The notes beneath the pieces are model-generated. The model worked only from the letters and a program-made list of their open reading frames with translations. It ran no database searches and was not told the DNA's origin. The translations under genes were made by a program, and so were the position numbers. This document shows, one piece after another, positions 9,624 through 20,860 of a DNA stretch of 48,987 nucleotides. Numbering within the stretch: the first letter of the stretch is position 1; every line of letters starts with the position of its first letter. The stretch comes from Zygnema cylindricum (taxonomy: Eukaryota > Streptophyta > Zygnematophyceae > Zygnematales > Zygnemataceae). The stretch spans positions 1 through 48,987 of the forward strand of contig JBBHKE010000161.1 of assembly GCA_037447655.1 (NCBI GenBank), read 5' to 3'.

Positions 9624-10700
9624 TAGTTTCAAAATTCTTACTTATGAAATAACAAAGTTTCTCTTTATATGTATTCATTTACCGTAGTGCAATTTAACAT
9701 TTTGTTCGTGACATTCAACAAGTAATGACGGTTTTAAATACGATAGGTAAACATTAGATTGCATATTGCAACATGTTACGTTACGTTGTGAAAGCATAAA
9801 TGTTAGGAAAAGTTAAGTGATTTATGTTATGCTGCTCTATAAGTAAATATGAAGAGGAAATAATATTAATAGAGGTGAATCGCTCGCGTCAACAAAGTTT
9901 TATAAAACATTTAAATTCTTGAAATAAAAAATATACATGGTACACTATTTTTACACTTTTTATACAAAGTTGCATAATCTATTAAAAAAAATACACACAC
10001 AAAAAAATGCTCATTTTTACCACCTTCACGCGAGTTGAAAAAAAAAAACTAACAAATCCCCACAAGATTTAATGGTAAAAACTATTACGTCATTAGTTTA
10101 ATCACACAATACATTATGAAAAATTATAATAACTAGATACGTCATTACGAATCTTGCAACCATGGCTTGTGAAATTTTGGGAGAATGCAACTATTTCCCC
10201 TTTCAATTTTCTCAACAATTTGTACCAACGATATTTTTCTTCTCAACAAAAAGTTATGCCTTTAATTTTTATTACCACTTGTCGATGCTTTATACGTATT
10301 CGGTTTTTAAAGTGGTCAAATAAGATACTGATTAAAATAATTATATTTTTACACGTAAAATTGTGCAATTTGTATTCAAAGGTGTAATAGTCGTTTATAA
10401 GTTGTTCGCTTTTGGCTATCAATAATTGTATCAAACAATTACATTGATTTTACACATTTGTGATGTTGATAAGTTTTCTTTCTCGGGATATATAAAAATA
10501 CAACATATTACAGTTCAAAACACTATTTCTAATAAATATATTTTGCCTTGATGTATAATTTGACGAAGACAAGTACTAACAAACACATAAATTGTGATTA
10601 TGAGATATGAATTAAAGAAAATAAGCTACTTGAATCTTTACGTACACATGTTTATATCAAAAGCGGTTTATATTTTAACATTTTATCTTATATGACAAAT
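9624..10700. other. AT-rich stretch, nothing recognised
   Basis: The sequence is low in GC with poly-A/T runs. Short frames, such as one near 10154-10387, are Phe/Ile/Lys-rich and look like chance. No terminal repeats or gene motifs were found. Confidence 0.5.
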
Positions 10701-11699
10701 CATAACAAAGTTAAGCCTTTTCACTCTATTAATTATTATGGTAAAAAACAATCGAGTGCACGGATTGACGGGCCATTGCATTGACTCAAGTTACAATGGT
10801 CGCCATATACATTTGTTCGTATGTCTATTAAAAGAAAAAAAGATAGGGATGAACAACAATGATTGAGCGTATTTCTTTCTATGGTTGCTTCGTTATTGCT
10901 TAAACGTTTTATTTATTTATTATTTTCCTACCTGTGACGAATTTAAAAGGTTTTCGAAAAAAATATTAATACTTTTGACTTATTCTCTTATGTTTTTTAT
11001 CTTCATAAAATACATATGCAACAAAACCCACCCAATTCCGTGTTGCTATTCTAAACGTTTTCCAAAACGGTCGTTTCATGTTATAGATTTCCTCCCTTAG
11101 GCCCCCACTCTATAGGTTTTTCAACACTTTTTATTTATTAAAAAAATTACAAAACAATGTTAAAAGAAACACGTATGATTTTATCAAGGTTGTTTAACAT
11201 ATTATCAATGACCGGCAAATTCTATTCTTTTGTTTTGTTTTCATCTTATGTTTTATTAACAAGAGAGTACTCAAATAACTTAGGCATATATTTATGCTTT
11301 AACTATTTAAGTGTTTTTTTACACATAAACAATAACAAGCCAATGTGAAATATTAAGTAATTCAATGCCCTGGACAAGCAATGTCATTGACGCCCAACAA
11401 CAAGGTACAAATTTACAACTCTAAAGTCCTGTAAGTATATAAATTTTGGTGACATTTTTATGTTGTAGTATGTTAAATTCTCCGATGCAATACATGTTTT
11501 TTTAATGGATGTTTTGTCATTCTGGTGGCTTTTTGCATACATCAGTTGGGTACATCGCCATATTGTTGATAAAATATGGGCAATAAACTGTCAAATTTGC
11601 AAGCATCTGAAACAAAATTATAGACTTTATCATATAATTTAACATACTACAACAAAGGTCATCATGTTGCGAGCTCACACATCGCATCAAGTGTTGACA

Positions 11700-11960
11700 A
11701 TATTGCTTGCCAATGTGCGCCGAAACAAATCAAATTTGAGCCCATCATTATTATAATCAATAACCCTGATTACGGTGGCTATGTAGAAGGATGCTTGGTG
11801 GTAGTCTATGGCATTAAATCATCTTTATAAAAAGGCATGGGGCATAGTACATTGTATTTAAAAAAAGCATCTTATCCATTTACTAGATCATCCAAAAGAT
11901 GTAGTAAAAAATTCAGGGATAATTCCCCATAATTTTATAAAGATTTGCAATGTCATCAAC
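11700..11960 (+). pseudogene. Ty3/gypsy RNase H fragment, inner left arm
   Basis: The plus-strand frame gives NPDYGGYVEGCLVVVYGI and then HSTLYLKKASYPFTR, a decayed gypsy RNase H block related to NYGGYAKGCLAVVYGI at 41234. The inverted copy is near 20747-20845. It ends at the antisense copia LTR remnant. Confidence 0.65.
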
Positions 11961-11974
11961 AAACACACAAGTCG

Positions 11975-12238
11975 ACGCAATACATAAGTATTATTTCAAA
12001 GTTTTTCTTACAACTGTCTCACTCCCCCGAAAGCTCTACGTGAATTAGGCTCCAACTACAAAAAAATAGATTGCACGACACGGAAAAACGTGCCCCGCGA
12101 ACACTGCACACTAAAACCAAACGCGTAGAAAGAAATCTCACTACAGTCACTAGACCAGAACAGTGCACTGGTCCAAAAGTACGGTACCACGCAACACTGT
12201 GTACGTGGACGGAACTAAACGTACGGACAAGAAACAAT
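11975..12238 (-). repeat. Copia LTR remnant, inner left arm
   Basis: Read on the minus strand it contains GTACCGTACTTTTGGACCAG, TAGTGAGATTTC and GGAGTGAGACAGTTGTAAG, matching the copia LTRs at 5283 and 41815. The LTR start is replaced by the captured-gene sequence beginning at about 12240. No internal copia coding lies next to it, so it is either a solo LTR or the LTR side of a chimeric element. Confidence 0.65.
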
Positions 12239-12269
12239 CCACTAGCCACGCTGGTGTCGGCGCGCATAT

Positions 12270-14470
12270 TTTTTTGCCCAACTGTTGCCGCCGACAGTGG
12301 CCGACGGAGGCGTCGGCTTAGTGGCGCATGGCAGCGCTGGGTCGCGAATTGCAGCACTTTGTTACACGTGTTAGATTCTAGGCCCTCGTCGAGATCTGTA
12401 CCTTTCTTGCATTTCTGCCGCAGCCAGATCGAAACTTGGGAGAGGCGCTGTCGGCCACCAGTTCGAGGGCAACTCTATTTGCGCCAATCCGCAGCGAGGT
12501 CGAAGGGAAACTGTGGCCGCAGAACAAGGACGGCTAATTTTCGAAAGAATCCGGTAGTGTCGGTGATCGCGCAACAGGAGGTAGTGGCACGAATGCATGC
12601 TATTAATGGTGGCCAGGTACCTAACATATTTTTTTGTCGCGTATCTAAAATCCTTACGAGGAGGGTTCCCACTATCGATATGACTGCCTTCAGGATCTGC
12701 AAAAATCAAAGAAGCGGCTGGATATCCTTGTGGCGGCATTCAATGAGACAAACAACAATTTCAGTAAACAAGCCTTTCTGGCCACAAATTTGTCCCTAGC
12801 CGCGCTGGAGCCCGAGATTTTTGTCGTCTTCTGCGAATAGAGTGATCGTACGGCCCATGTTTCTGACAGCAGCAAATTGGGCGGATGGATTGCGTCGAAT
12901 CAAGGAACGTGGCGAATCTTTCTCCGTCCGCTCCGAGCCCCACGCCTCGCTCCAAGATTCTTGGAGACACTCCGAGAAACACGGAGAGCCAACAGAGACA
13001 TCCATCCGCGGCTGTCCGTAGTTAATGAACAGGTAAGATCAACCGAGAATTTGGCATCATTGCCATCCCGACTTGCGGAGGAAAATCAACGAATGGCCGG
13101 TTGACATTGTGCGAATGACGCCGAGTGACGACCGCAAAACGTTAAATCTACGCGTACGGAAAAGTTGGCTCCCCCTTCGCTGTCGAAAGTAAATGCTTTG
13201 AGCAATCGCGGTGCGATGTGCAGTGAAACCGGCTTTCCACGGTAAAACATGTCCAAGGCCATTTCCTGCTAGTCCGTACGACATGCCAGCGAATCGAGTG
13301 CCTTGAAAGTTGGAATATTAATTTCGCGATCGTTATTTTCAAAAATGCACTGTTCCTCGCTCGTGACTTGTGAAATCCAGACTCGATATCCTCCTTCTCA
13401 TCGATGACGCTATGGTGACCAAATTCACAAAGGGACGCCAGGAAACAGACTTTAGTATGGATTCTATATCGTCTGCTACAGTGAAACGTCAAATAAAATA
13501 GACGTTGATGAATTAAATCCAGAACAGGCGAAAAACGGACAAGTCTTTTGATTTTTCTGCCAGCTGTAGCTATCATTTCTGTTGACTGTCCACGTCCAAA
13601 GCACGCAGGCGCTTTGTCTGTAGCGCATTCAATGCAGTCGACGCACGTTATGTTAGCTTACTGATTCTCGCATCTTCGTAAGCATTGACAAGATTCGGAG
13701 ATGGAGGCTCGGGTTATCCCGCCATATCTAATAGCGACTTCTCATTGGCCACTGACTCTAAAATCCGAGACCAGTTGCGAGATACATAGCTAATAGTGAC
13801 TGTACGGAATATCCTCCTCGAAGATTCAGTTCGGGCCGGAAATACGGTAAGCTGTTGTTTGTCGACGCGTGCACCAAGATCTCGTTCATTAGAACAGAAG
13901 ATGTATCCGGTGACAAGTTCTTATTCGCCAGTGAGATTCTGCTGTATTTTATCTGCTGGATCTGGTCCAAGGATCTGTTCTTGAGGAAGTTTGCCGAAGA
14001 CAAAAATGGTTGAGTTCTTCGAACCGTTCGCCCTAGAAACGTATTTTTTATCAGCCCGGAACCGCACAGAGAACCGCCATTCGTCCGCTTCTCCAGAGCA
14101 TCTTTTTCTGATAAATTTATCTGAAAAGCTTGTGCCGTAGTCTCCTTCCATCCACCGTAAATAGTGTGGCCGAGGTGGCTGCGGCGTACCGCGCCAAGTT
14201 GTCCGAGGAAGAGTCGCCACGTGAAAATAGCTCGGCGGAAGCGAATCCACGTGCGGGACTGTGAGAATCCGGCCGCATGGTCCAACCTTTCCATCGTATA
14301 TATCCCGGGAAAATAAGACAAAAATCTCCACGTCGGACTCCGGAGTCTGGACCAAGATACCGATGTATCGCTCCAGGGATCCCTGCGACCGCTAAAAGTT
14401 ATCATGTTTTTGGCAGCGAGTCGAGCATTGAGAATGTCGTTTATCAACACCAAATAGTGGTCGTGTGGAG
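12270..14470 (+). pseudogene. Captured multi-exon gene fragment, inner left arm (family not recognised)
   Basis: The region is clearly more GC-rich than its surroundings. An exon-like frame near 12330-12520 reads LQHFVTRVR, ALVEICTFLAFLPQPD and APIRSEVEGKLWPQ. A GT-AG intron is plausible from CCAG|GTACC (about 12615) to TTCAG|GATCTG (about 12697). The next exon reads RLDILVAAFNETNNN and ends NEQ at a consensus donor CAG|GTAAGA (about 13033). Later frames give EWPVDIVRMTPSDDRKTLN and KLLFVDACTKISFIRTEDV. Stops and frameshifts interrupt all of these. The inverted copy is 18090-20365. It looks like part of a host gene duplicated with its introns. The frame from about 14000 to 14450 could be coding on either strand. 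Confidence 0.5.
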
Positions 14471-14478
14471 CTTGAAAC

Positions 14479-15462
14479 CATGGTTCAAAAGTAGGCTTTT
14501 TTATGGTAGGCCTTTGGTAGGCGCACAACACTTTGCACAAAACTCGCGCAGCGTAGGCATACTATGTGTGTGCGTCGTGCACACTCCTGTACGAACATCC
14601 GAATCTGACGTAAGATCAAAGTACAGCGCAAGCCGCCGGACGGAATTTTTTAGCGAACTGACACTGCGTAGGATGACATTCCGTGGGAAACATAACCGTG
14701 AAAAAAAAAAACCTTAAAAATTCTCAAATAGCGTAGTTTATTCTATATTTTTCATTACTCTAATTACGGCTATTTCCAAGTACCGTAAAAAATGAAAGTA
14801 CGTTGTCTCTTAAATAGAGTGGTGTACGGTCTGTGTCAGACCGTACATAAATGTACCTTTTTAAGTTAAAAAGTACAATAAATTAGTTTTAGTAACCGCG
14901 GACACATGAGAATGTGCGTTCTAAAAGGGAAAAAAACCATGTCGTGAAAAGTCCTGTTCACACATATTCGTCTGACAGCCGTGTTTCGACCGTGTGAACG
15001 CCAACGGGGTTGGTCCGTAGGTTTTGGTAATTTTTTTGGCAGTATGGTAATTTTTGTTTTTTATCGTCCCATACTGCGTGGTTGGTCAATTTGAGGCTTT
15101 ATTTAGTGTGGCCCTCAAAATTGCAGACGCTAATATGACAAATTGTCCTTTCGTAAGTTGTGTTATGGGCTTTTCATGTGATCTTCTTAAATCGCCTACT
15201 TTTGATCAACGACCGTCCGATCGCCCAAATCTGACGGTTTAAATTAAAAGTCCCTCAAAACTCACATAATTTTTTTTTGTCCGATTTTTTTTCAAAATTT
15301 AGACATGTCGTTTAATTCTCTATCGATCGATGTGCAACTCAACCCTGTTCCTATTTTATTTCATTTTGCGGCCAATACAATATGGGTCTTAAGGGCATGT
15401 TGTATGTTTTGCGTACAATAAGCATATTGTATGGGCGTACGGACACCTACTTTTGAACTATG
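14479..15462. mobile_element. hAT MITE A (CATAGTTC family), with nested insertion
   Basis: The ends are CATGGTTCAAAAGTAGG and CCTACTTTTGAACTATG, flanked by the perfect 8-base duplication CTTGAAAC (14471-14478 and 15463-15470). About 350 extra bases (about 14700-15130) compared with other family members contain CTAATTACG and AAATAGAGTGGTGTACGG blocks of the mariner-like family, so a second element is nested. The element sits in the inner palindrome at the same site as MITE C in the other arm. Confidence 0.9.
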
Positions 15463-15629
15463 CTTGAAACCCATAAATGTACGGAACTGCTCAGAAAAAA
15501 GGCTTTCCGTACATATCCTTCATAGTTTCCGGTGCGAACTGTCGGAGAAAGAAACCATGAACACGTGTCCTAGATACAGCGAGGACCGACGTGTAAATGA
15601 GCCCGGAACTTTGCCCCGATGCTTTGAAC

Positions 15630-16109
15630 CATAGTTCAAAAGTAGGCGTTTTTATGGTAGGCCTTTCGTAGGCACACAAAACTTGGCACAAAACTCGCGC
15701 AGAGTAGGCAACTGTATGTAAGTGCGTTGTGCACACTCTTGTACAAACTTACGAATATGAAGTATGATCATAGTACAGCACACGCCGCCGGACGAAATTT
15801 CACAGAGAACTAACACGGCGTAGGATGAGTTGTATTATGGGCTTTTCATGTGATCTTCTTAAATCGCTACTTTGATCAGCGACCGTCTAATCGTTCAAAT
15901 CTGACGGTTAAAATACAAAATACACCTGAACCCACATAAATTTTTTTTTTGTCCGAATGTTTTTCAAAATTTAGGCATGACGTTTAATTCTCTATCGATC
16001 AATGCAAAACCGCCCTATTTTTACCATAATACAATATGGGTTTAGGTCATATTGCATGTTTACCACAATGAAATTATTGTATGGTGTACTTTCACCACTT
16101 TTAACTATG
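15630..16109. mobile_element. hAT MITE B (CATAGTTC family)
   Basis: The ends are CATAGTTCAAAAGTAGG and a degenerate CCACTTTTAACTATG, flanked by the perfect duplication CTTTGAAC (15622-15629 and 16110-16117). A truncated copy sits at the same site in the right inner arm (ending at 17360) in the expected inverted orientation, with GTTCAGAG as its remaining duplication. Confidence 0.88.
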
Positions 16110-16117
16110 CTTTGAAC

Positions 16118-16727
16118 AAGGAAATGCGTAGCGAGCACAACCCACCAAATCTATCGCCGGATAGCGGTTTTATGAAGTTCGAAATGTAGCGCAACGCCAC
16201 GAGCGGAAAATGAGTGGATGCTCCAAACAAAAAACAGAATCAAAGATTCAGCGGAGCGGATTTAAATTAGGGCTCCACTAACCATGAGAGAAATAGTGTG
16301 AAGAACAAAAGTTACCGAAAATAGCGTGACGAGGGAATGTTACGAAATTTCGTTTTTATTTTCGGTTGTATTTTGGAAACCGCGTGTCATGTGCAAATCT
16401 TAAGATTTTTCCATGGTTTTCCATCATGACACGTAGCTTAATCGTCCAGCGTGTCACGATTTTTTTTTTCTGTATTTGCCAACCCACCTCCTCGAGGTGG
16501 GTTGACGGTTACAAAAAAAAACGAAGCAAACTCCTCGCAGCTGAACATCCGAAGGCCAGTATTGCCTCCAAGACCTTCGAAGAGTATCGGCAAGATTCTC
16601 TGTAATGTTGTTTTTCCTATAAAAACAAAATAGGTGGTACGATTTGGTACGGAGAGTCGTGGTTTTGTGTAAACTACGCCACTTTTCGTCTGATGGAACG
16701 TCACCCTTAAATAGTTAACAACACTTG
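16118..16727. other. Spacer of the inner palindrome, no gene seen
   Basis: Unique sequence containing a 25-base hairpin (16480-16504). A block at about 16590-16710 is related to 24255-24380 (shared CTGTAATGTTGTTTT and ACTTTTCGTCTGATG). No reading frame is convincing. Confidence 0.45.
16480..16504. other. Perfect 11-base stem hairpin near the palindrome centre
   Basis: CAACCCACCTC, a 3-base loop CTC, then GAGGTGGGTTG. T runs precede it and A runs follow it, which extends the stem loosely. It lies in the spacer between the inner arms. Confidence 0.8.
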
Positions 16728-17290
16728 TCATGACTTTTTTTTAGATGAAATCATAAAATGGTACTATCAACATTAAAATATAATTAACGTTTCCTTATAA
16801 AAGTTTCATTCAGTGCAAGCAAGCCTATAAATTGTTTGAAAATATATATATTTCATGTATGACAAGTCTGCCTCCGTAAAAAAAAACACCCTCGACCCTA
16901 AAATATATAGAAGTAGACAATAACAACTGGTCAAAACTAAACTTGCAATTTTTGGAATGAATTTTAATGTTTTAACTATTTTCGTGTATCTGTAAGTATT
17001 ATATTGCGAAATTATCGATATTTTCGGTTACCGAATGATAAGCGACATCGATATATTGCTCTGGGACGAATAAAATTATTATCGTTGATATGTTAGTAAA
17101 TACGTAGTATGACGATTAGGTAAAACTTAAAAACGTTTGAAGGTTCATCACCGACTCCATGATTTATCATTAGTATATTTCTTCATTACTCTAAAATGTT
17201 AGCGGTACTTACGAAGAATAACAACTGTGCAAAGTTAATCAACATGTGAATGACACTTAGCATGGTAAAACTAGAAAATCACATGGGCGT
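16728..17290. repeat. Short AT-rich repeat, central copy
   Basis: It begins AACACTTGTCATGACTTTTT, as at 39898, and contains ATCATAAAATGGTACTATCA, the AAGTCTGCC block and a TTATCATTAGTATATTTCTTC block in the same order as the copies in the two outer arms. It forms most of the spacer of the inner palindrome. Confidence 0.55.
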
Positions 17291-17360
17291 TTTGTACGTA
17301 GGCAGACTTGTACATCGCCTACAGAAGGCCTACAATAGAAACGCCTAACTTTGAACTATG
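17291..17360. mobile_element. Truncated hAT MITE B, inner right arm
   Basis: Only the end ACGCCTAACTTTGAACTATG and about 50 bases of the interior remain. The adjoining GTTCAGAG (17361-17368) is the counterpart of CTTTGAAC in the left arm. It shows that MITE B was present before the inner inverted duplication. Confidence 0.65.
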
Positions 17361-17526
17361 GTTCAGAGCATCGGGGCAAAGTTCCGGGTTCATGACACGT
17401 CGGTTCTCGCTGCATCTATGACACGTGTTCATGATTTCTTGCTCCGACGGTTCCCACAGAAAACTATGAAGGATATGTACGGACAGTCAATTTTCTGAGA
17501 AGTTCCGTACGTTTCTGGGTTACAAG

Positions 17527-18081
17527 CATAGTTCAAAAGTAGGCGCTTTTATGGTAGGCCTTTGGTAGGCGCACAAAACTTGGCACAAAACTCGCGCAGA
17601 GTAGGCATACTGTATGTGTGTGCGTTGTGCACACTATTGTACGAACGTACGAATATGACGTATGATCATAGTACAGCGCACGCCGCTGGACGAATTTTTT
17701 TAGCGAACTGACACGGCGTAGGATGACATTCCGGGAAAATAAACCCGGAAAGAAAAAAAACGCGGACGTAACTCCTATCGTAAGTTGTGTTATGAGTTTT
17801 TCATGTGATCTTCTTAGATCGCTACTTTGACTAGCGACCGTCCAGATCTGACGGTTTAAATTAAAATACCTCAAAACTCACGGAAAAATAAAAATTAGTC
17901 CGAATGTTTTTCAAAATTTAGACATGACGTTTAATTCTCTATCGATCGATGTGCAACTCAACCTTGTTACTATTATTTTTCATTTTGCGACTAATACAAT
18001 ATGGGTCTTAAGGCCATATTGTATGTTTTGCGTACAGTAGGCATATTGTATGGGCCTACTTTCACCTACTTTTGAACTATG
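17527..18081. mobile_element. hAT MITE C (CATAGTTC family)
   Basis: The ends are CATAGTTCAAAAGTAGG and CCTACTTTTGAACTATG, flanked by the perfect duplication GTTACAAG (17519-17526 and 18082-18089). GTTACAAG is the complement of CTTGTAAC, the counterpart of the CTTGAAAC target of MITE A. Its orientation on the plus strand equals that of MITE A, although the surrounding arm is inverted. Confidence 0.92.
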
Positions 18082-18089
18082 GTTACAAG

Positions 18090-20365
18090 CTCCACACGAC
18101 CACTATTTGGTATTGATAAACGACATTCTCAATGCTCGACTCGCTGCCAAAAACATGATATATTTTAGCGGTCGCAGGGAACCCTGGAGCGATACATCGG
18201 TATCTTGGTCCAGACTCCGGAGTCCCACGTGGAGATTTTTGTCTTATTATCTCGTTTTTCCGGAAAATATACGGATGGAAAGTTTGGACCATGCGGCCGG
18301 ATTCTCACAATCCCGCACGTGGATTCGCTTCCGCCGAGCTTTTCCGCACGTGGCGACTCTTCCTCTGACAACTGGGCGCGGCACGCCGCAGCCCACCTAG
18401 GACACACTATTTACGGTGGCCGGAGGGAGACTACTGTAGCTTTTCTGAGAAAAAAGTTTCAGAAATAGATGGACTGGAGAAACGGACATGGCGGTATTCT
18501 GTGTGGTTCCGGGCAGATCAAAAAAATGTTTCTAGGTCGAACGGTTCGAAGAAATCAACCATTTCTGTTTTAGGTGAAGATTACGGAAAGGAGATCCTTA
18601 GACCAGATCCATTAGAATAATTATAGCAAAATCTCATTAGCGAATAAGAGCTCGTCGCTGGATACATCTTCTGTACTACGAACGACATCCTGGTGCACGC
18701 GTCGACAAGCAACAGCTTGCCGCATTCATTGCAAAAAATATTTCCAGCCAGAATCGAATCTTCCACGAGGATATTTCGTACAGTCACTACCCCCTTTTGT
18801 ATCCCGCAGCCGGTCCCGGATTTTAGAGTCCGCGGCCAATGAGAAGTCGCTATTAGATACGGCGGGAAAGCCGTAGCCTCCCATCTCCGAATCTTGTCAA
18901 TGCTTACGAAGATGCGAGAATCAGTAAGCTAACATAACGTGCGTCGACTGCATTGAATGCGCTAAAAACAAAATGCCTGCGTGCTTGGACATGGACAGTC
19001 AACAGAAATGATAGCTACAGCTGGCACGAAAAATCAAAAGACTTTTGTCCGTATCTCGCCTGTTCTGGATTTAATTCGCTAACGTCCATTTTATTTGACG
19101 TTTCTCTGACGCAGACGATAAAATATCCACACTAAATCATGTTCGGTGGCGTCCCTTTGGAATTTCGTCTTTCTAGCGTCACCGATGAGGAGGAGGCTAT
19201 CGAGTCTGGATTCCACAAATCGCGAGCGATGAACAGTGCATTTTTTAAAATAACGATCGCGAAATTAATAGTCCAACTTTCAAGGCACACGATTCGCTGG
19301 CATGTGGTACGGACTGGCCGGAAAAGACCTCGAACATGTTTTACCGTGGAAAATCCGGTACTAGAGCCCGATTCAATTAACTGCGCGTCGCACCGCGATT
19401 GCTCAAACCATTTACTTTCGACAGGGAAGGGGAGCCAACTTTTCCGTACGCGTAGATTTAACGTTTTGCGGTCGTCACTCGGCGTCATGCGCACAATGTC
19501 AACCGGCCATTCGGCGAATTTCTTGCGCAAGTCGGGAGTGCAATGATGCAAAATTGTCGGTGGATCTTACCTGTTCATTTATTACGGACAGCCGCGGATA
19601 GATTGGGGCTGTTGGCTCTCCGTGTTTCCCGGAGGAGCTCCAAGAATCTTGGAGCGAGGCTTGGCTCAGAGCGGACGGGGGGAGATTCGCCACGTTCCTC
19701 GATTCGACGCGATCCGTCAGTCCTATTTGCTGCTGTCAGAAACATGGGCCGTGCTATCACTCTATTTGCGGAAGACGACAAACATTCCGGGCTCCAGCGA
19801 GGCTGGGGACAAATTTGTGGCCAAAAAATAGATTTTCGATGCTTGTTTACTGGAGTTATCGTTTGTCTCATTGATTGCCGCGACAAGGATATCCAGCCGC
19901 GTCTGAGATTTTTGCAGATCCTGATGGCAGCCATACGGATAGTGGGTACCCTCCTCCTCGTAAGGATTTTAGATACGCGACAAAAAAATATGTTAGGACC
20001 GATACCTCGCCACCCTTAATAGCATGACTTCGAGCCACACTACCTCCTGTCGCACGATCACCGACACGGCCGGATTCTTTGGAAAGTCAGCCGGCCCATT
20101 TCTGCGGCCACAGTTCGCCTTCGACCTCGCTGCGGATTGGCGCAAAATGCGTTGCCCTCTAACGCGTGGCCGACAGCGCCTCTCTCAAGTGTCGATCTGG
20201 CTGCGGCAGAAATGTAGAACGGTAGAGATCTCCACGAGCGCTCGTAATCTAACACGTGTGACAATGTGCTGTAATTCGCGACCCAGCGCTGCCGTGCGCC
20301 ATTAAGCCGACTCCTCCGTCCGCCACTGTCGGCGGCAACAGCTGGGCAATAACAGAAACGCGCCG
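18090..20365 (-). pseudogene. Captured multi-exon gene fragment, inner right arm (family not recognised)
   Basis: Inverted copy of 12270-14470. The clearest frame is at 19132-19551 (minus): FAEWPVDIVRMTPSDDRKTL, RKSWLPFPVESKWFEQSRCD and FAIVILKNALFIARDLWN. It can follow a CAG|GTAAGA donor and a GCAAG acceptor-like site near 19535-19570. Another frame, at 18581-18787, has NIFCNECGKLLLVDACTRMS, with a C-x2-C pair. Upstream, RLDILVAAINETNDNSSKQ corresponds to the left-arm exon. Some segments are better preserved here than on the left and others worse. I cannot name the gene. Confidence 0.5.
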
Positions 20366-20384
20366 ACACCAGTGTGGCTGTTGG

Positions 20385-20690
20385 ATTGTTTGATTTTCGT
20401 ACGTTTAGTTTCGTCTATGTACACTGTTGCGTGGTACCGTGCTTTTGGCCCAGCGTACTGTTCTGGTCTAGTGAGATTTCCTTCTACGCGTTTGGTTTTA
20501 TTGTGCAGTGTTCGGGGGGCACGTTCTTCCGTGTCGTGCATTCTATATTGTTGTAGTTGGAGCGTAAGTTAGGAAGTAGAGCTTTCGGGGGAGTGAGACA
20601 GTTGTAAGAAAAACTTTGCATTGACTTGTGTGTATGTTGATGACATTGCAAATCTTTGTATGTTATGGCGAATGCTCCTTGAAATTTTGA
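20385..20690 (+). repeat. Copia LTR remnant, inner right arm
   Basis: Contains GTACGTTTAGTTTCGTCT, GTTGCGTGGTACCGTGCTTT, TCTAGTGAGATTTC, TTCTTCCGTGTCGTGCA and GGAAGTAGAGCTTTCGG, matching the LTR at 5283. The LTR start is lost at the junction with the captured gene. The end, at GCGAATGCTCCTTG, joins gypsy sequence as in the other three copies. Confidence 0.7.
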
Positions 20691-20739
20691 CTTCATCTTT
20701 TCGATGATCTACTAAATGGATAAGATGCTATTTTCATTA

Positions 20740-20860
20740 CAATGTACTATGCCCCATGCTTTTTAAAAATATAATTTACAATGCCATAGACTACCACTAA
20801 GCATCCTTCTACATAACCACCATAATCAGGGTTTTTCAATCTAATAATGATGGGCACAAT
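20740..20860 (-). pseudogene. Ty3/gypsy RNase H fragment, inner right arm
   Basis: The minus frame reads NPDYGGYVEGCLVVVYGI and then VNYIFKKHGA, the inverted counterpart of the fragment at 11700. It lies directly next to the LTR end. Confidence 0.65.

Larger units (their letters stand above)
10700..15629. repeat. Left arm of the inner palindrome
   Basis: It matches the reverse complement of about 17361-22830. Shared blocks, from outside in, are: TTTCACTCTATTAATTATT, CGCCATATACATTTGTTCGT, the gypsy NPDYGGYVEGCL fragment, a copia LTR remnant, the multi-exon gene fragment, and the segment between the two hAT MITEs. The right arm has an extra insertion of roughly 0.9 kb (about 21240-22180). The spacer between arms is about 16118-17290. 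Confidence 0.9.

Noticed and set aside
11157-11348. Small plus-strand ORFs in the AT-rich inner arm (10885-11348)
   Set aside because: They are Phe/Leu/Lys-rich chance frames in AT-rich DNA and are not preserved in the inverted copy.
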